The position numbers were made by a program, and so were the translations under genes. Below the pieces are notes generated by a model. It saw only the letters and a program-made list of their open reading frames with translations. It made no database searches and was not told the origin of the DNA. From assembly GCA_039602395.1 (NCBI GenBank), contig JBCNJP010000013.1:23201254-23265253 (forward strand): a stretch of DNA of 64,000 bases, in the 5' to 3' direction. Within the stretch, counting starts at the first letter, position 1; every line of letters begins with the position of its first letter. Source of the stretch: Deinandra increscens subsp. villosa (lineage: Eukaryota > Streptophyta > Magnoliopsida > Asterales > Asteraceae). This document shows positions 55,550 to 64,000 of this stretch, piece after piece.

Positions 55550-56663
55550 TCGATGATTTGCTATCTGCTAGAAGATGGTCTTTTGGAAAGATGCCATGCT
55601 CAAGATATTGTGTTTTGTAAAATCAGTAAGTTCACTTTTGTTCATTACTAGAAGGTATGCTCAAGTATTATATGTATGAGCATTTACTATTTATAATGGC
55701 ATCTTTAGAATGTATTCTACAAATATATGTACAAATATTATATGTATGGGATCCAGGCAGTTAAGCCTTATGATGGCTTATAAAATTGCAGCATATGTAT
55801 TGTTCCAGTTTTTATGAAATGGTTGGTTTATATAATTGCCTTCAAACTTTTCACCCAGAGTCCACCTTTAAAACTATTAAGGATGTTATGAAATTACTTT
55901 ATTGCATCTCAGTTTCCTGTTTGGAATTGTATAAAATTCCTTTTGGATCAGTTTGGGATTGCTAAAGATAATGGTCTCTTTTGACTTTTAGTTGAGTCAA
56001 ACGTGCAATCAATTACTACTGCCCTTCTCTCACTCATGTTGGTTGAGTTTTTGCTGTATATTTGCAGCTTTGGGTAGGATATAATTGTGGTACCTAGAGA
56101 GTAGGAAAGAATTGTGGTGCTTGGAGGTCAAAAAATATATATTGGAGTTTATTGCTTCTGATGCTATGACATTTTGGTTAATTTTCAATGCATTTTCTAT
56201 TGCCAATGCTTATGTTTCCAGGTTTCCAGCTGCAACTTGATTACCTTATATGATTATATTTGTGTATTTTCCATTTGGATTAAACATATAACAACAGTAA
56301 GATCTAAATTATATGGAAACATCTTTTATTTTTTTATTTACTAAAACACATACATAAACATGTACCAAAACACAACTATCAACATAAACATAAGGTGCTT
56401 TGACATGCTCCTGTTTTGGTAACTGAAAGACCTTAGAAAAGGATCAATGCAAGCTTAAAATGAGAAAACAAGGTCTATAAAACAGGTCTCTTTAAGAGGA
56501 GTTGCAATTCTTGAATGGCAGGTTGTAACATTTTGAGGATGCGATGGGTTACAATAGGTTAGCCTCTTCGTAGCATTAACTTATTTAGCTAAGAAAATGG
56601 GTCAACTCCGCGGCGAAGCGCGGGTTGACCCACTTGTATATACTATATACCTATATTTTGGAT

Positions 56664-56682
56664 CCGTGCGTCGCACGTCTAG
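56664..56682 (+). other. Second hairpin ending CTAG
   Basis: CGTGC-GTC-GCACG hairpin, followed directly by TCTAG. It lies 30 bases behind the end of Helitron B. It could be the 3' end of another Helitron, though the spacing between hairpin and CTAG is shorter than usual. Confidence 0.3.
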
Positions 56683-56845
56683 GATTTAGAAAATACTAAC
56701 ACCAAGACAATAATAAACTACTATGGTAAAATTTCATTGAATTATGAAAATTAAACAAACAATTAATTTTTAAAGTAAAAGGAAACACATGTTTTGAAAA
56801 TTGAATTGAACACATCACTTTTTAGGTCAGTTATATGATCATGGT

Positions 56846-57274
56846 CAGGGGCGGAACTAGAAACACATAAAAAAAAATTATGGTCAGGGGCGGAACTTTT
56901 TTTTTTTTTTAACGGCAAATTTGGATCACTGACGGGGGCATTACCCACCACCCGATCATCTCCAACCCCCATCAGGAGGAAACTCACCACTGGTGAGAAA
57001 ACCCCCTGGCCCAACCTGTAACCCTCATTTATTTATTTTTTGTTACAAGTGGGACTTAAACACAAGACCTCCCATTTATAATGTCTTGGGTACCTCCCTC
57101 TAACCAATTGGGCTAGAGATCATTGGTTCAGGGGCGGAACTAGAAACGCATAAAAAAAACTTTTAGGGGTAGCACATGGTGATAAAATCTAAAAAATCCC
57201 AAAATTTTCCACTGCGCGTACAAGTTTAAGGGGTGGCACGTGCCACCCCTTGAACCACCCTAGGTCCGCCTTTG
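56846..57274. mobile_element. hAT-type MITE split by a SINE
   Basis: The ends CAGGGGCGGAACTAG and CTAGGTCCGCCTTTG are imperfect inverted repeats. A perfect 8-bp duplication ATCATGGT flanks it (56838-56845 and 57275-57282). The interior has CACGTGCCACC and poly-A stretches. The first 39 bases are partly repeated before the SINE. Confidence 0.88.
56898..57128 (-). mobile_element. tRNA-derived SINE inside the hAT MITE
   Basis: On the minus strand: box A TAGCCCAATTGG (perfect consensus), and GTTTAAGTCC about 45 bases further on as box B, ending in a run of A (T run at 56897-56910 on plus). It is flanked by copies of CAGGGGCGGAACT (56885-56897 and 57129-57141), a 13-bp target duplication. SINEs are copied by LINE machinery. 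It encodes nothing. Confidence 0.8.
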
Positions 57275-57282
57275 ATCATGGT

Positions 57283-58195
57283 TTGTGGCTGTGGATTCCG
57301 GATGGTTTAGCTTCTACTTTGTGTTTTGATTAAATATGTTAGGCTTTCGTTTTGTGGGAGTTGGTATATGTTACTTTTGGAAGAGCCATGGTATATTTGC
57401 ATTCTACGATCTTTTACAGAGTGAAATAATCATTGAATTGCATCACCTTGCATCATAAGTAGGTTATAGTTATTTGTTACGGTTTAAGCTAAGTAAAGAT
57501 GGTAAGGGATAAATTGCATATTTGACAGGCTATTATTCTCTGATGAAACGGTTGTTTGTTGTTATAATCGACATGAAGTCACCAAGGTTTTAATTATTTC
57601 AATGTCCTTGAAATTAAACATAAGAAGAAGCAAAATATCTTAAATTCCTCCGAGAATCAAAAATGACATACAACCACCCTTTAAAATTAGGAACAACCCA
57701 AATTTATTAACATAAACATCAATTTCTTTATTACCAACAAATAACCCACCAAGTAGTTGGTAAATTGTTATAGGTTTGGAAAGTTTAAGCTACTTGATTA
57801 CCTCCCTACAAAAGTTGTCCTTGGTTTAAGCATTTGATATAGACACAAATTGATTTAACAAAAAGGCAGGGTAATCAATCCGTGTCACCACCACAATTCC
57901 ACAAAGTTGTGACCTTAATTCCTGAAAGATCACCCAGAAACCTTATTAGTGTACACATAAAAGCTAGTAGCAAAAAAACATGAGGAATACCACTTAAAAC
58001 CATCAAAAAATACACAAAAACGAGATCGCATCAGAGACTATGCCGTCAGAGACTATGCCGTCCAGCTCTTGTCCCATATTCTTTTATTAACATGTTTGTT
58101 CTCACATGTGATCTCATAAAAGGGTTTAGTTGAATGTTAACAAACAAAAACTTCAAAGTAGTTGGGTGGTGAATATGCGAATTTTTAACATATAA
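57283..58195. other. Spacer without recognised genes
   Basis: Ordinary AT-rich plant intergenic sequence on both strands. A short direct repeat, CAGAGACTATGCCGTC, occurs at about 58032 and 58048. Nothing else is seen. Confidence 0.5.
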
Positions 58196-58200
58196 CTTTA

Positions 58201-58790
58201 TGTTGGGAATTCCCGAGACCGACGAGTTCGAGATTTGGTGTGATGAAACTCAACGTACCACTTACCGTTTGACCGTTTGCACAACATGCGGTGAAGTTCA
58301 TGACTCGAGACTCTCATTAACCGAAGACATGGCAAAGTGACTTTATTATTTATTGTAACATTATGTATTTGTCACTAGTTACTAGTTGTTGGTTATTTAC
58401 TAGTTTGCCATTGTTAGGTTAGTATATATAGTCTTTCTCATGTGAAAGACTAAGTATGTATGTATGCATGAGTGAGAGAGCTTAGACATGATACTTTGAA
58501 GTTGTGTGGGTTCATGAACTCTTGTTCATGAACCTATAGCATGAGTGGTGTAGGTAAACTTGTAATCGTTCAACTTCATCAATGATTATTTCTACATTAT
58601 CTCGTTTATCACTACTTCTATATTATCCTCATCATCATCATCACATCTCACAACACCATTGTTGAAGATCCGGTCCCTTATGTTCTTCCGGGTGTTTATT
58701 TGTTCTACAAAGACGAAGCTCACAAAGTCACCGATCCGCTTCCGCTGTGCCATCGGGGTTTGGCTTGGCTCACCGACCCCGGTTTCTACA
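58201..58790 (+). repeat. E9 5' LTR
   Basis: Includes TTAGTATATATAGTC (about 58420) as TATA box. It ends ACA, two bases before the primer site. Confidence 0.95.
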
Positions 58791-58792
58791 AT

Positions 58793-58805
58793 TGGTATCA
58801 GAGCC
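58793..58805 (+). other. E9 primer binding site
   Basis: TGGTATCAGAGCC, complementary to initiator tRNA-Met. Confidence 0.92.
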
Positions 58806-59559
58806 ATGGTCGAAGAAAACGCAACAATTTGGTTGGTTTCTTCAACTTTGTGTTATCTTGCTTGTTTTTGTAACAAATAGAGATGTTTTTATTTTTGAAC
58901 TTTGGGTTTTGTGTTGAAATTGTCACACAAATATAATATGAGTTCTTGAGTTTCTTCAAACTCATCCCAAGTGTTCATGTGTTTTCCCAGATCTTCAAGA
59001 TTGAAGATTGTTAGTTGGTCATTTGTTTGATTGATATTAATTGGAAAACAAAAATAAAAACCCATAGGTGGAATAGTGAAAAGAGTTGTAGCCCATACTA
59101 CTTTACTGACTTTGTAAAGTAACAACTCCTTTTGTCACCTATTAGTCAACCACCCTACTTTTCTCTCTCATCACCTAAACACTCAACCTCCTTTAATCAA
59201 TTTAGCAGATTTTTCATTGATTATTATTAGTGTTTATGTTAATTTATTTTAACAAGTGATGAAGGATCAAAAATCACAAGACTGCAGCTCGTTTTATCGG
59301 TTTTTACGGTTCTTATTTTTGAGAGAAAATGGGTTATATCATATTGGTTGCTATCCGGGTTTTATCAGCGAGTTCGATTCAGGTTTCCGTCAAGGTACAT
59401 GACAAGGGTGACAGAGATTATGGTTCGGTGATGACTGTTCCCGAGTCTGTATCATGTTGATGGCAACAGGTTATTATATGGGTTTTTCCAGTTCATGAAG
59501 AGTGGTTGGCGACGGGTTGACGTAAGGTTTCTTTCTTGAAGATCATCGTTTGAAGCTTC

Positions 59560-60010
59560 CTACAGAACCCGCTTCGGACCGAACCCTAAAGCTCACCGGA
59601 AAAGCTCACCGGAAAAACGTTTTTCCGAGATAACTCGTATGCTCCGAAGTAACAGAATCTGTTCCGGAGGAACTCAAAAGGTTCCGAAGGAATCACTTGT
59701 TCCGGCTGAACTCTCAGCAGTTCCCAAGTTAACATGTTCCGAGGGAATCGAAAAAGCTCCGGAGTAAACTGATAATAGTTCCGAGGTAATCACTTCGTTT
59801 CGTGTGTGTTAGTTCCGGAGTAAAAAGAAGTTCCGAAGTAACCTGATGGATTTCAAGAGCGAGACTCGAACTATTTCCGGAGGAACTCCGAAAACTTCCT
59901 GAGTAAACTGTTTTCTCCGAGGAACATTGAAAAGTTCCGGAGGAACACCTCGTGTGAAACTTCCGGAGGAACCAGAAAAGTTCCGGACTAACCCGAAACT
60001 TCCAGAGGAA
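59560..60010 (+). repeat. GTTCCGGAGGAAC-type repeats in E9
   Basis: Variants of GTTCCGGAGGAACT, AGTTCCGAAGTAAC and GCTCCGGAGTAAC occur about 20 times within 450 bases. Each unit is a near-palindrome centred on TCCGGA. It is imperfect and not in fixed register. This is the only GC-rich part of E9 apart from 60010-60160. Confidence 0.85.
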
Positions 60011-61055
60011 CTTACTTGGATGCCGGTTCTTGCTTTTGCTCGTCTCTGGTCGCCAATGTCGATGTCAGTTCAGTATTGCTCGCCGGAAAATGTCTCTGGT
60101 AGCCGCCGGAGATGGAGGCTGCTGCGACTGCTGTTGCTTCTGCATGTCTTATTTTAGGGCACAAAAGGAGGACCTCATCATTAACAAATCGATGTGGGCC
60201 TGCTCCTTTCTTATGTGCTCTGTTGGGCTGCAGCTTTATTACAACCGATTTGGGCCTGTCTTCCTTATTGATCTGCTGGGCTGCTGCTTTATTAAAAGCA
60301 TTTTGGGCCAGACCATGAATTGAAGACATATTGGAGCAGAAAATATAACAGTGAGCTACTGTTAAAGTTTGTGGAAATTACTACAAGTCTAACGGGGTGC
60401 AAGCCGTTAAATCCAATGCGACAAATTGATGTACAACTAAGGTACATTTGTAGATTACAAATTATTTTTCTATTTGAGACTCTCTTCGTTATAAGCAGAC
60501 GTGTTTAGAAGTGGGTTGATTATTGAAGAATGTGCACAAATTTGGGTTTATCTACATTGAAGAATTTGTTTGCTAATGTTGGATTAAGTTCTAGCTTTTG
60601 AAGAGTCCTTGAGCCATCGTCGTTATGGTAAAAACAAAGGCAAAGTTAGAAGCTTGTGACTTGTTGAGGTAATTTATTTGAAGTGGTACTATCTTTGAAG
60701 TGAAGCATCGGTTTGGTATTCACAAGACGGTTGAATTATGGAATTGAATCTCAAATTTATCCTTGATCCTTTATCTTGTTTACCTTTAACTACACTTAGG
60801 ATGATGCTGGCATCCTTAAACATAGTGTGCATGTTATTTGTGGTAAACACCCTAACGGGCCTTTTTATTGCTTTGGGGCTAGAAGAAGAACAATTCTTTA
60901 TCTTAGGGGGAGCTTCACAAAGGAGAATGGTTAAATGAAAGACTTGAAACCGTATGAAGATTTTCTTGAAGTCAAGTTGCAAGAATACAAGAGAACCGAT
61001 TGTCACAAGAGTTGAGTTGTTTATCCGCTTGTTCATCAACCAAATAGGGGGAGAT

Positions 61056-61649
61056 TGTTGGGAATTCCCGAGACCGACGAGTTCGAGATTTGGTGTGATG
61101 AAACTCAACGTACCACTTACCGTTTGACCGTTTGCACAACATGCGGTGAAGTTCATGACTCGAGACTCTCATTAACCGAAGACATGGCAAAGTGACTTTA
61201 TTATTTATTGTAACATTATGTATTTGTCACTAGTTACTAGTTGTTGGTTATTTACTAGTTTGCCATTGTTAGGTTAGTATATATAGTCTTTCTCATGTGA
61301 AAGACTAAGTATGTATGTATGCATGAGTGAGAGAGCTTAGACATGATACTTTGAAGTTGTGTGGGTTCATGAACTCTTGTTCATGAACCTATAGCATGAG
61401 TGGTGTAGGTAAACTTGTAATCGTTCAACTTCATCAATGATTATTTCTACATTATCTCGTTTATCACTACTTCTATATTTATCCTCATCATCATCATCAC
61501 ATCTCACAACACCCATTGTAGAAGATCCGGTCCGTAATGTTCTTCCGGGTGTTTATATTTGTTCTACAAAGACGAAGCTCACAAAGTCTCCGATCCGCTT
61601 CCGCTGTGCCATCGGGGTTTGGCTTGGCTCACCGACCCCGGTTTCTACA
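61056..61649 (+). repeat. E9 3' LTR
   Basis: Partner of 58201-58790, with four more bases. Followed by CTTTA. Confidence 0.95.
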
Positions 61650-61654
61650 CTTTA

Positions 61655-62268
61655 AGTATCGAACATGCAATTCCAACCAAAATGTTAACTTTGTTTACCT
61701 ACTACTCTTTTAGTTATGAATGTAAATTAAAAAACGGTAAAGAGTAAACTAAACATATAATGCTCAAATTAAGTGTCTAATGTCCGTAACTTGTCAACGA
61801 ATTTCAAAACATTTCAAAACTTAACACTTTCAAACTGATGTTTAAAAATTTTGATTAAACACGTTCAACACATTTCATATTCATTTTTGAAAAGATGCAA
61901 TTCAAAGTAAACAAAAATCTCCAAAGCATCATTAAAACTGAATGTTTCCAAGATACAACCCCTACCAATAGATGAAAGCATCATAAAATGCAATATAATG
62001 AAAGCTGATACAACCCCTACCAATAGATGATTAGGGTTGAATATAAAACCTTGGATCAATTAACTTTGAAAACCATAGAAAATACATATAGCAATAAAAA
62101 CCGAGTTATTAATTAATGTATTATATACCAACTTCTTCAAAAAATAAGCAACTTTGTATAAGAACATACATGTATCTCCTCAAAGATTAAGATATCCATC
62201 CATGAATCGAATAGATTCTTTTTGTGTGACCTAAGGAGCAAAAAAGTAAGAAAATGAGACTAAACTTG

Positions 62269-62270
<2 letters not shown>
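61655..62270. other. AT-rich spacer with a 55-bp period duplication
   Basis: GATACAACCCCTACCAATAG followed by ATGA occurs at 61952 and again at 62007. Otherwise no feature is recognised. Confidence 0.6.

Positions 62271-62320
<50 letters not shown>
62271..62320. repeat. TA microsatellite 1
   Basis: About 50 bases of uninterrupted AT dinucleotides, forming the left border of the MITE pile. Confidence 0.95.
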
Positions 62321-62324
<4 letters not shown>

Positions 62325-62930
62325 AGGATAAAATGAAAACCCACTTGAGTTGGAAAAACCATGAAAACTCTTCAAAAAACGGGTAAAAAATTCGTTTTTT
62401 TTTTCTAAATATTTTTATGGTGGTTCTCTATGTTATAGAGCTCCCCTTTATTGAAAAAAATCAAAAAAGCGCCTACTCGATTTTTTTAAAAAAATTCTCA
62501 AAAAATCGTTTTTTTGCATATACTTAGTATCTCGGCCAAAACGGGGGTAAAAAATCGTGTTTTTATTTTCATATATTTTTTTATACATTCTACATCCCAT
62601 TTTAATACTTTTGGTGAAAAAAAATCAAAAAAGCGCCTACGAAATATTTTTATAAAAAATAATTAGTGTTTTATTTACATACGTAAGAAGCGAAATTTAC
62701 ATATGTAACTGGGCTTTTTTCACATATGTAACGTGAAAAATTCCAGATTTTGGAAAAATTTTTAAAAAAAAAACCCCTAGGCGGTTTTTTGATTTTTTTT
62801 CACCATGGGAATCGATATAAGGCAAATAATCACTAAAAAAAATTTAAAAAAAAAAAACTTTTTGGCCTCGTTTTTGAAGAGTTTTCATGGTTTTTCCAAC
62901 TCAAGTGGGTTTTCAATATATCCTTACCCT
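62321..62930. mobile_element. MITE family Y, copy 1
   Basis: 610 bp bounded by TA tracts. Inverted repeats of about 60 bp: the left AAAACCCACTTGAGTTGGAA region and its reverse complement near 62885-62920 (CTCAAGTGGGTTTTC). The interior has inverted AAAAATCGTTTTTT-like stretches. No coding capacity. Confidence 0.85.
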
Positions 62931-62959
62931 ATATATATATATACTATATATATATATAT

Positions 62960-63134
62960 AGGGTTAAGTTCAAATGAGAACTTTTTCTTTTGAGAACTTT
63001 TGAGAACCAATTTGGGCCACTAATTTTCAAGGGGAGAGCATTCAAATTCATGGGGGGTTTTCCATATATATAAACTAGTGGCTAAGATTAGTTCTTTTTA
63101 GTTCTCAAACCCAATTAGTTCTCAAATGATCCTC

Positions 63135-63139
<5 letters not shown>
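62960..63139 (+). mobile_element. MITE family X, copy 1
   Basis: About 180 bp between TA tracts, starting AGGGTTAAGTTCAAATGAGA and ending TTCTCAAATGATCCTCCCCT. GAGAAC and GTTCTC words lie at both ends as imperfect inverted repeats. Copies 2 and 3 have the opposite orientation. Confidence 0.85.
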
Positions 63140-63170
<31 letters not shown>

Positions 63171-63174
<4 letters not shown>

Positions 63175-63344
63175 AGAAGATCATTTGAGAACCAATTTGA
63201 TTTGAGAACTAAAAAGAACTAATTTGAGCCACAAGTTTATTTACATGTATCCCCCTCCCATGAATTATAGTGGTCCCCCTGAAATGTGTGGTTGAGATTT
63301 AGTTCTCAAAAATTCTCAAAACAAAAAATTCTCATTTGAACCTA

Positions 63345-63350
<6 letters not shown>
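63171..63350 (-). mobile_element. MITE family X, copy 2
   Basis: 180 bp, reverse orientation to copy 1: AGGGAGAAGATCATTTGAGA at the left and CATTTGAACCTAACCCT at the right. Bounded by TA tracts. Confidence 0.85.

Positions 63351-63405
<55 letters not shown>
63350..63405. repeat. TA microsatellite 4
   Basis: About 55 bases of TA between MITE X copies 2 and 3. Similar tracts lie at 62932-62960, 63139-63170, 63585-63616 and 63937-63978. Confidence 0.95.
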
Positions 63406-63409
<4 letters not shown>

Positions 63410-63580
63410 AGAGGATCATTTGAGAACCAATTGGGTTTGAGAACTAAAAAGAACTAATCTCAGCCACTACTTTATATATATGGAAAACCCCCCATGAATT
63501 ATAGTGGTCCCCACCTGAAATTAGTGGTGGAGATTTAGTTCTCAAAAGTTCTCAAAATAAAAAGTTCTCATTTGAACCTA

Positions 63581-63586
<6 letters not shown>
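63406..63586 (-). mobile_element. MITE family X, copy 3
   Basis: About 180 bp, same orientation as copy 2 (AGGGAGAGGATCATTTGAGA ... TTTGAACCTAACCCT). It shares ATGAATTATAGTGGTCCCC with copy 2 and GGAAAACCCCCCATG-type sequence with copy 1. Confidence 0.85.
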
Positions 63587-63615
<29 letters not shown>

Positions 63616-63619
<4 letters not shown>

Positions 63620-63932
63620 AAGATAAATTGGAACCCACCTTGAGTTGGAGAATCGTTGGAACCCGGTCAAAAACGCAGTAAAAAAAATGTTTTTTTTTCT
63701 GAATTTTTTTATGGTGGTTCTTTATGTTATAAACTACCCTTAAATAAAAAAAAATCAAAAAAACGCCTAGTAGATTTTCACATGTGAAATTTTCTAAACA
63801 ATGAGAAAAAGGAAAAAAAAAAGAAAAAATAAATTAATCATAACCATTAGATCAATAGATCTAATGGTGAATCTAATGGTGAAAAAAAGTGTCTACCTGT
63901 CTACACTTATGGGGGTGTCTACAATGAACTTT

Positions 63933-63936
<4 letters not shown>
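63616..63936. mobile_element. MITE family Y, copy 2 (partial or chimeric)
   Basis: The left end AGAAAAGATAAATTGGAACCC, then CTTGAGTTGG, matches the left end of Y copy 1 for about 150 bases. The right part (ACCATTAGATCAATAGATCTAATGG, palindromic; GGGGGTGTCTACAATG) is different, so it is a truncated or fused copy between TA tracts. Confidence 0.6.
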
Positions 63937-63979
<43 letters not shown>

Positions 63980-64000
63980 CAAATCATATAACAAATATAA

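Larger units (their letters stand above)
52428..56636 (+). mobile_element. Helitron-like element, copy B
   Basis: About 4.2 kb. The 5' end is aligned with copy A through TATACAT..AAAAGGAAACA and ATTACCCTATATTAACATAA (52482). The 3' end has a strong hairpin (56599-56630, GGGTCAACTCCGCG / CGCGGGTTGACCC) and then CACTTG|T, as in copy A. Both copies share long blocks such as 53365-53499, 54248-55145 and 55358-55500 of B, but differ in the exons they carry. It contains at least five exon-like pieces with GT/AG borders. No Rep/helicase. Confidence 0.6.
58201..61649 (+). mobile_element. E9: coding-free LTR retrotransposon
   Basis: The LTRs 58201-58790 and 61056-61649 (590 and 594 bp, TGTTGGGAATTCCC...GGTTTCTACA) differ by about five substitutions and a few short indels. 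Perfect target duplication CTTTA (58196-58200 and 61650-61654). Primer site TGGTATCAGAGCC at 58793-58805; polypurine tract AGGGGGAGA at 61046-61054. The 2.27-kb interior has no gag or pol motif on either strand, so the element must have been moved by proteins from another copia element. Its minus-strand 155-codon frame (60689-61156) overlaps the polypurine tract and LTR and is not a gene. Confidence 0.95.

Noticed and set aside
60689..61156. 155-codon minus-strand frame in E9
   Set aside because: It runs antisense through the polypurine tract and into the LTR, with no recognisable domain.

Overview
The window is plant nuclear DNA: AT-rich, with spliced exon fragments, Ty1/copia elements primed by initiator tRNA-Met, Mutator-like elements, hAT and PIF/Harbinger elements, SINE-like and Helitron-like elements. 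The SIRE-type copia element with extra reading frames behind pol, and the style of the long TGTGACACC.../TGTAACAC... LTRs, remind me of Asteraceae, but that is inference. There is almost no intact host coding sequence. Nearly everything is transposable elements, many nested, and no large open frame is an undamaged gene.

Layout. 1-2020: AT-rich DNA with a CT microsatellite, a 58-bp tandem repeat and one candidate terminal exon (1591-1832). 2025-5924 (E1): complete minus-strand copia element with 168-bp LTRs differing at one base and a perfect target duplication (ACTTT), but no full gag and a broken pol. 5925-9850: a minus-strand piece that looks like the promoter, leader and exon 1 of alcohol dehydrogenase, a hAT MITE (6524-6704), and a Mutator-like element (7024-9404) holding a second one (7214-8486). 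The inner one carries a captured ArfGAP gene fragment.

9851-47807 (E2) is one old SIRE-like copia element of about 10 kb stretched to 38 kb by insertions. Copia element E3 (13754-25979) sits at the RT/RNase H junction and itself contains a 4.3-kb gypsy-type LTR (19627-23906) flanked by a 298-bp duplication of E3 pol. A gypsy-type LTR-like unit E5 (29165-44870) interrupts E2's second extra frame and holds a Helitron block (copy A 31779-35980), a LINE scrap, a tRNA-like SINE candidate and the gag-only copia element E6 (38857-44752).

47808-64000: 5' end of another copia element (E7, LTR 48036-48366) cut by a minus-strand LTR (E8, 49180-49563); a 500-N scaffold gap (49964-50463); a broken PIF/Harbinger transposase with an intron (minus, about 50640-51530); Helitron copy B (52428-56636), sister of copy A with different captured exons; a hAT MITE split by a SINE (56846-57274); coding-free LTR element E9 (58201-61649); and a pile of MITEs set into TA microsatellites (62271-63978).

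The genes do not form a pathway. What can be read is insertion order: E2 is old (LTRs visibly diverged), while E3 (about 5 differences in 691), E1 (1 in 168) and E9 are recent. Difference counts are by eye.
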